The notes beneath the pieces were generated by a model. It had not been told where the DNA came from. It worked only from the letters and a program-made list of their open reading frames with translations, and searched no databases. The translations under genes and the position numbers were made by a program. Below, one piece after another: positions 53,939 through 57,830 of a stretch of DNA of 57,830 nucleotides. The DNA lies in the NCBI GenBank assembly GCA_049366695.1, contig JBMNCR010000025.1:1-57830 (forward strand). Reading direction: 5' to 3'. How positions within the stretch are numbered: the first letter of the stretch is position 1; each line of letters opens with the position of its first letter. Source of the stretch: JBMNCR01 sp049366695 (GTDB lineage Bacteria; Bacillota; Clostridia; Eubacteriales; Alkalibacteraceae).

Positions 53939-55663
53939 CTAAATTATACTAATACTCAATTCTTTCAACTCTAATTCAACCATTTCTTTCACTTCTTCAG
54001 CCGTAGATAATTCTAAAGCTTTACTTGCAATTTTTTCAGCTTCCTCTTTAGTTACACTTCGTATTATTTTTTTTATTTGAGGTATAGATGATGCACTCAT
54101 ACTAAATTCATCTAACCCTAACCCTAATAATATTAGTGTCGCTAATGGCTCTCCAGCCATTTCTCCACACATACCAGTAAATTTATTATACTTATGTGAA
54201 GCATCTACTACATTTTTTACTAATCTAAGTATCGCCGGGTCAAAGGGTTGATACAAATAAGAAACTGTTTCATTCATTCTATCGACTGCTAAAGTATATT
54301 GGCATAAATCATTAGTTCCTATACTAAAGAAATCAACTTCTTTTGCTATAATATCTGCTGCAATAGCTGCCGAGGGAATCTCTACCATTATTCCTACTTG
54401 AATATCTTTATCATATTTTACATTTTCTTCTTCTAATTCAAGCTTGCATTCATCTAATATAGCTTTTGCCTGTCTTACTTCTTGTATGTTAGAAATCATT
54501 GGAAACATTATTAATGCTTTCCCATACACACTTGCTTTTAAAATAGCTCTTAATTGAGTTTTAAATAATTCCTTTTCTTTAAAACACAATCTTACAGCTC
54601 TTAACCCTAAGAATGGATTCATTTCTTCTTCTAGTTTTAAATATGGTAATTTTTTATCTCCACCTATATCTAAAGTTCTAATAATAATAGGCATATTTCC
54701 CATATTTTCTAATACCTCTTTATATGCTTTGTATTGTTTTTCTTCACTTGGCATGGTGTCGCTATCCATATATAGAAATTCAGTTCTATATAAACCAACA
54801 CCTTGTCCTCCATTTCTCAACACCCCTTTAACATCATTTGGAGTACCAATATTTCCAACTAACTCTATTCTATATCCATCTTTAGTTTCTGCATGCAAAT
54901 CTTTTAACTCTTCTAATTCTTTTATATAATTTTCATATTCTCTTTTCTTTTTTTCATATTTATGTAATATGTCCTCAGAAGGATTTATCATTACTTCGCC
55001 TGCTAATCCATCCACAATTAAAATATCTCCATCTTTAACTTCTTGAGTAATAGTTTTTAAACCAAGAACTGCAGGAATTTCTAAACTTCTAGCCATTATT
55101 GCAGTATGAGATGTTCTTCCACCAATATCAGTTGCAAAACCAAGAACTTTTTCTTTATTCATTTGAGCAGTATCTGATGGTGTCAAATCATAAGCAATAA
55201 TTATTACATCTTCACTAATTTCGTTTAAGTTTTTACTTTTTATCCCTAAAACATTTTTTAGTATTCTTCCACCAACATCTTTTATGTCAGCAGCTCTTTC
55301 TTTTAAATAAACATCATCCATTGATTCAAAAATTGATATGAATTGATCTGTTATTTGTTTGATTGCATTGTCTGCAGTTATCTTTTCATTTTTTATTAAT
55401 TCTGTTATTTGACCTATATACTCTGGATCATCAAGCACCATCAAATGTGCTCCAAAAATTTTTGCTTCTTCTTCCCCAAGTTCCATTGTTGCTTTTTTCA
55501 TTACAGCATTGATCTGTTTTCTTGAAGACTCCAATGCATCATTTATTTTTAATAATTGTGACTGTAAATCTTCAGTTTTTTCAGTATTTATTTTTATTTC
55601 CTCATGTTTTATTACAAAAGCCTTGCTAATTGCAATGCCCGGGGACGCCCCAATACCCTTCAT
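53939..55663 (-). CDS. ptsI: PTS Enzyme I
   Basis: 574 residues. The phosphohistidine is in ATDIGGRTSHTAIMARS (His186); the C-terminal PEP-binding barrel has GVGLYRTEFLYMD, NPFLGLRAVRLCF, FSIGTNDLCQYT and GMCGEMAGEP. It takes phosphate from PEP and passes it to HPr. The ATG follows GAGGAGG. A cre-like palindrome lies 18 bases upstream. Confidence 0.98.
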   Translation of the reverse strand: MKGIGASPGIAISKAFVIKHEEIKINTEKTEDLQSQLLKINDALESSRKQINAVMKKATMELGEEEAKIFGAHLMVLDDPEYIGQITELIKNEKITADNAIKQITDQFISIFESMDDVYLKERAADIKDVGGRILKNVLGIKSKNLNEISEDVIIIAYDLTPSDTAQMNKEKVLGFATDIGGRTSHTAIMARSLEIPAVLGLKTITQEVKDGDILIVDGLAGEVMINPSEDILHKYEKKKREYENYIKELEELKDLHAETKDGYRIELVGNIGTPNDVKGVLRNGGQGVGLYRTEFLYMDSDTMPSEEKQYKAYKEVLENMGNMPIIIRTLDIGGDKKLPYLKLEEEMNPFLGLRAVRLCFKEKELFKTQLRAILKASVYGKALIMFPMISNIQEVRQAKAILDECKLELEEENVKYDKDIQVGIMVEIPSAAIAADIIAKEVDFFSIGTNDLCQYTLAVDRMNETVSYLYQPFDPAILRLVKNVVDASHKYNKFTGMCGEMAGEPLATLILLGLGLDEFSMSASSIPQIKKIIRSVTKEEAEKIASKALELSTAEEVKEMVELELKELSISII

Positions 55664-55680
55664 TCGTTAGTTCCTCCTCT

Positions 55681-55694
55681 TGAAAATGATTTCA
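55681..55694. promoter_or_regulatory. cre-like palindrome before ptsI
   Basis: TGAAAATGATTTCA differs from the CcpA site consensus (TGWAANCGNTNWCA) at one core base. It lies between any ptsI promoter and the ribosome site, a place where CcpA would block elongation. Confidence 0.45.
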
Positions 55695-55790
55695 ATTAAT
55701 AGTATTCAATAATATTTACAACATTTTATCATAAAAGCATTTATTTTTCTATATGTAATGGTTTGCATGTTATATGTAAAATACTTACAA

Positions 55791-55826
55791 AAAAAACCTT
55801 TACTATAATTATAGTAAAGGTTTTCT
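55791..55826 (-). terminator. Terminator after bofA
   Basis: AAAACCTTTACTATAA and TTATAGTAAAGGTTTT form a perfect 16-base palindrome followed by T residues on the minus strand. Confidence 0.9.
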
Positions 55827-55834
55827 TATATTTA

Positions 55835-56119
55835 TTATAATATCAACCTTAAAAGTATTAGCATGATTAAACCAGGAATTCCCAACACCCCTACTATCAT
55901 TGCATTAATTGGATTAACACCTATTTGAAAATTAAAATTTTCAGCAAATATATTTATTGCAAATAACAATATTCCGCCTATAATACTATTTACAAAAATC
56001 GTTATAATAATCTTTATAGGCATTTTAAAAACTTTTATTAATGAACTACCCAACAAATATAATATTAACAAACCTACAGAATATGCTAATATTGCGTCAG
56101 TTTCCAAGCCTATACCCAT
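55835..56119 (-). CDS. bofA: Pro-sigma-K processing inhibitor BofA family protein
   Basis: 94 residues with two or three hydrophobic segments and the C-terminal INAMIVGVLGIPGLIMLILLR, the BofA signature. In Bacillus BofA holds the SpoIVFB protease inactive in the forespore outer membrane. It follows the yaaL-like gene, as in Bacillus (recR-yaaL-bofA). GGTGAT lies 5 bases before the ATG. Confidence 0.88.
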   Translation of the reverse strand: MGIGLETDAILAYSVGLLILYLLGSSLIKVFKMPIKIIITIFVNSIIGGILLFAINIFAENFNFQIGVNPINAMIVGVLGIPGLIMLILLRLIL

Positions 56120-56176
56120 TTAATATCACCATCCTTCGTTATTATATATAAATATTCGAAATAGTGATATTTATTC

Positions 56177-56482
56177 TTAAAAAAAATGATCTAATCGTAT
56201 ATTTTCCGCTTTTGCTTTTTTTATTAAATAAGTGTAAAAAGATTTATTCGCCATTATTTTATGCGACGCATAATCTACTAAATCAGGATCAGAAACATTC
56301 GAAAAATAATTCTTTGATTGCTCAAGATCCATTTTTGCTTTATTTATTAAAATAATAAATTCATCATTGTATTTTTGTCTTTTTATTTTTTTATTTAAAC
56401 TACTTCTAGCATTACATTTACTTTTTAATTTATTTATTAACCTATTAAAACCACTTTTATTATACTTTATTTTCTTTTCCAT
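56177..56482 (-). CDS. yaaL: YaaL family (DUF2508) protein, copy 1
   Basis: 101 residues, basic and helical. DLEQSKNYFSNVSDPDLVDYASHKIMANKSFYTYLIKKAK is the conserved C-terminal block. Function unknown; the place before bofA is conserved in spore formers. GGAGGTG is 8 bases before the ATG. A second copy is 132 bases upstream. Confidence 0.82.
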   Translation of the reverse strand: MEKKIKYNKSGFNRLINKLKSKCNARSSLNKKIKRQKYNDEFIILINKAKMDLEQSKNYFSNVSDPDLVDYASHKIMANKSFYTYLIKKAKAENIRLDHFF

Positions 56483-56552
56483 CTTTTACACACCTCCAAA
56501 ATTAATTAGTAATGGGACATGTAAACACCATGGTTAGTATACCTATGCTATT

Positions 56553-56604
56553 AAATATCACCATTCTGAGTTCTTGTTAATAAATATTCGAACTGGTGAT
56601 ATTT
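56553..56604. repeat. Inverted repeat in the flank of the duplicated yaaL
   Basis: AAATATCACCA and TGGTGATATTT are perfect 11-base arms over a 30-base loop. The equivalent site after copy 1 overlaps the bofA ribosome site and has a poorer match. Confidence 0.45.
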
Positions 56605-56614
56605 ATTCGTAAAA

Positions 56615-56914
56615 TTAATAATCCAAATGTATATTTTCTTCTTTTGCTTTTTTTATTAAATAAGTGTAAAAAGATTTATTTGCCATTATTTTATGTGATG
56701 CATAGTCGACTAAATCAGGATCAGAAACATTCGAAAAATAATTCTTTGATTGCTCAAGATCTATTTTCGCTTTGTTTAATATACTTATAAAATTATCATT
56801 GTATTCTTTTATCTTAATTTTATTATCAGCTTTTTTTTTGTTTTCATAATTAATAATTAGTTTGTTTCTCAATTTGTTAAAATAATCTACATATTTTATA
56901 CTATATTTTTGCAT
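56615..56914 (-). CDS. YaaL family (DUF2508) protein, copy 2
   Basis: About 99 residues. Its last 60 residues are almost the same as copy 1 (DLEQSKNYFSNVSDPDLVDY, ASHKIMANKSFYTYLIKKAK), while the first 40 differ. The ATG at 56914 with GGGGTG 7 bases upstream is preferred to the frame's first codon at 56929. A tandem duplication of this single-copy gene is unusual. Confidence 0.75.
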   Translation of the reverse strand: MQKYSIKYVDYFNKLRNKLIINYENKKKADNKIKIKEYNDNFISILNKAKIDLEQSKNYFSNVSDPDLVDYASHKIMANKSFYTYLIKKAKEENIHLDY

Positions 56915-56981
56915 TAAAATACACCCCAAATTTCACTATTACTAGTATTATTGACCAATCTGAGGAAATATTATTCATTCT

Positions 56982-57731
56982 TTATTGAAATGTTCTTCCT
57001 CCATCTAATAGTATTATCTGACCATGTAAATAGGATGATTTATCAGAGGCTAAAAAAGAAGCCATATATGCAATATCTTCTGGCTGTCCAATTTTTCTTA
57101 TAGGTATTTTATTAATAAGTTCTTTTCTACTTTTTTCATCTGGATACAACGCATCCAACATATCTGTTTGTATTACTCTTGGAGCAATTGCATTAACATT
57201 AATACCCACAGGTCCCAATTCCTTTGCTAGACTTAAAACCATTGCATTTTGTCCTGCCTTTGATGCTGCATAATGTAGTCCACCGCCAGTCCCTGTCAAA
57301 GCAGATCCCGATGATATAATTACAATTTTTCCATGTTCACTTTTTTTTATATGTGAAAGAAAAGCCTTAACCGTTAGAAATGACCCTTTTAAATTAATAT
57401 CCATCACTTTATCCCATAAAGTTTCATCAATTTCTTCTACAGGTTTTTTTATTGATATACCTGCATTTACCACCAAAATATCAATACTGCCCACTTCTTC
57501 TTCTATCTCTTTTGCAGCTATTTGAAGACCTTGAAGATCTGTAACATTTATTTGCTTAAAACATACCTGCCCACCACTAGATTTTATTTCTTCTACTGTT
57601 TTTGATGCTGATTCTTTAGAAATATCTCCTATTATTACTTTTGCTCCTTCTCTACACATATCTTGAGCAATTGCTTTGCCAATCCCCATTGCACCACCAG
57701 TAATAAATACAATACGATCTTTTAATAACAT
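56982..57731 (-). CDS. Short-chain dehydrogenase/reductase
   Basis: 249 residues of the classical SDR family. TGGAMGIGKA (11-20) binds the dinucleotide, NAGISIKK and the catalytic Ser-Tyr-Lys (ISSGSALTG and YAASKAGQNAM) are present, and LLDGGRTFQ ends it. It oxidises or reduces a hydroxy/keto substrate with NAD(P); FabG and sugar dehydrogenases share this form. No neighbour gives the substrate. Confidence 0.88.
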   Translation of the reverse strand: MLLKDRIVFITGGAMGIGKAIAQDMCREGAKVIIGDISKESASKTVEEIKSSGGQVCFKQINVTDLQGLQIAAKEIEEEVGSIDILVVNAGISIKKPVEEIDETLWDKVMDINLKGSFLTVKAFLSHIKKSEHGKIVIISSGSALTGTGGGLHYAASKAGQNAMVLSLAKELGPVGINVNAIAPRVIQTDMLDALYPDEKSRKELINKIPIRKIGQPEDIAYMASFLASDKSSYLHGQIILLDGGRTFQ

Positions 57732-57765
57732 TTTTCATTTCACTCCTTCATTCTAATATATATTG

Positions 57766-57794
57766 ATTCTATATTATTGTATATACTATCTCAA
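57766..57794 (-). promoter_or_regulatory. Candidate sigma-A promoter for the SDR gene
   Basis: On the minus strand TTGAGA and TAGAAT are separated by 17 bases, one or two mismatches from consensus, about 35 bases before the start codon. Confidence 0.5.
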
Positions 57795-57830
57795 TGTTAA
57801 TTCAAAGATTATAATATTTTAGAATAGTAT

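Larger units (their letters stand above)
56120..56929. repeat. Tandem duplication of yaaL with its 3' flank
   Basis: The 3' half of both yaaL copies and the flank TAAATATTCGAA...GTGATATTTATTC are nearly identical in DNA. The flank after copy 2 contains GGTGATATT followed by a sequence like a decayed bofA start, so the unit was yaaL plus the bofA ribosome site. Confidence 0.7.

Overview
The window is AT-rich, has frequent TTG and GTG starts with strong Shine-Dalgarno sites, and carries sporulation genes (spoIIID, spoIIQ, spoIID, bofA) beside a sodium-type F-ATPase. This points to an anaerobic, spore-forming, low-GC member of Clostridia; a Tissierellales or Peptostreptococcales relative is a guess. 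I saw no rRNA, tRNA or CRISPR array. Almost every gene lies on the minus strand; only spoIID and a CBS-domain gene are on plus. Two 100-N scaffold gaps interrupt the sequence, at 12681-12780 and 30469-30568.

Region 1 (1-20.6 kb) is a cell-envelope island. Read in the direction of transcription, it holds a LytR-CpsA-Psr ligase, the TagG/TagH teichoic acid exporter, three CDP-polyol phosphotransferases (one TarL-sized, two TarB/TarF-sized), and the ribitol genes tarI and tarJ. After a terminator come galU, a Wzx-type flippase, a chain of overlapping glycosyltransferases with a Wzy-type polymerase, the PssD/PssE pair, and a TagO/WecA initiating enzyme. Together they encode a poly(ribitol phosphate)-type wall polymer and a second, Wzx/Wzy-type glycan.

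Region 2 (20.8-38.5 kb) is the conserved Firmicutes block prfA ... sua5-ywlE-rpiB-upp ... atp operon-ywmB-spoIID-spoIIQ-spoIIID-mbl, with some members missing (prmC, spoIIR, glyA, murA) and spoIID inverted. The notable gene is atpE. Its c subunit is a fusion of at least four helical hairpins repeating every 83 residues. The first hairpin has a full Na+-binding signature; the second and third have glutamine where the ion-binding glutamate should be. The 3' end of the gene falls in an assembly gap.

Region 3 (38.6-50.9 kb) holds a split chromate transporter pair, a CBS protein, a putative amidase, an M29 aminopeptidase, 6-phospho-3-hexuloisomerase and mcsA-mcsB-clpC. A REP-associated tyrosine transposase sits directly upstream of mcsA, where ctsR is usually found. 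Two tiny Lys/Asn-rich genes and an EF-G paralogue follow. The arginine phosphatase YwlE in region 2 and the McsB arginine kinase here form a protein-arginine phosphorylation cycle; this YwlE has an unusual inserted coiled coil.

Region 4 (51.1-57.8 kb) holds the rsbV-rsbW-sigB stress module with ytxG/ytxH-like genes, ptsH-ptsI with a cre-like palindrome, bofA, a tandem duplication of the yaaL (DUF2508) gene, and a short-chain dehydrogenase. Two related palindromic MITE-like repeats lie at 18.5 and 37.3 kb; one is in the leader of tagGH.
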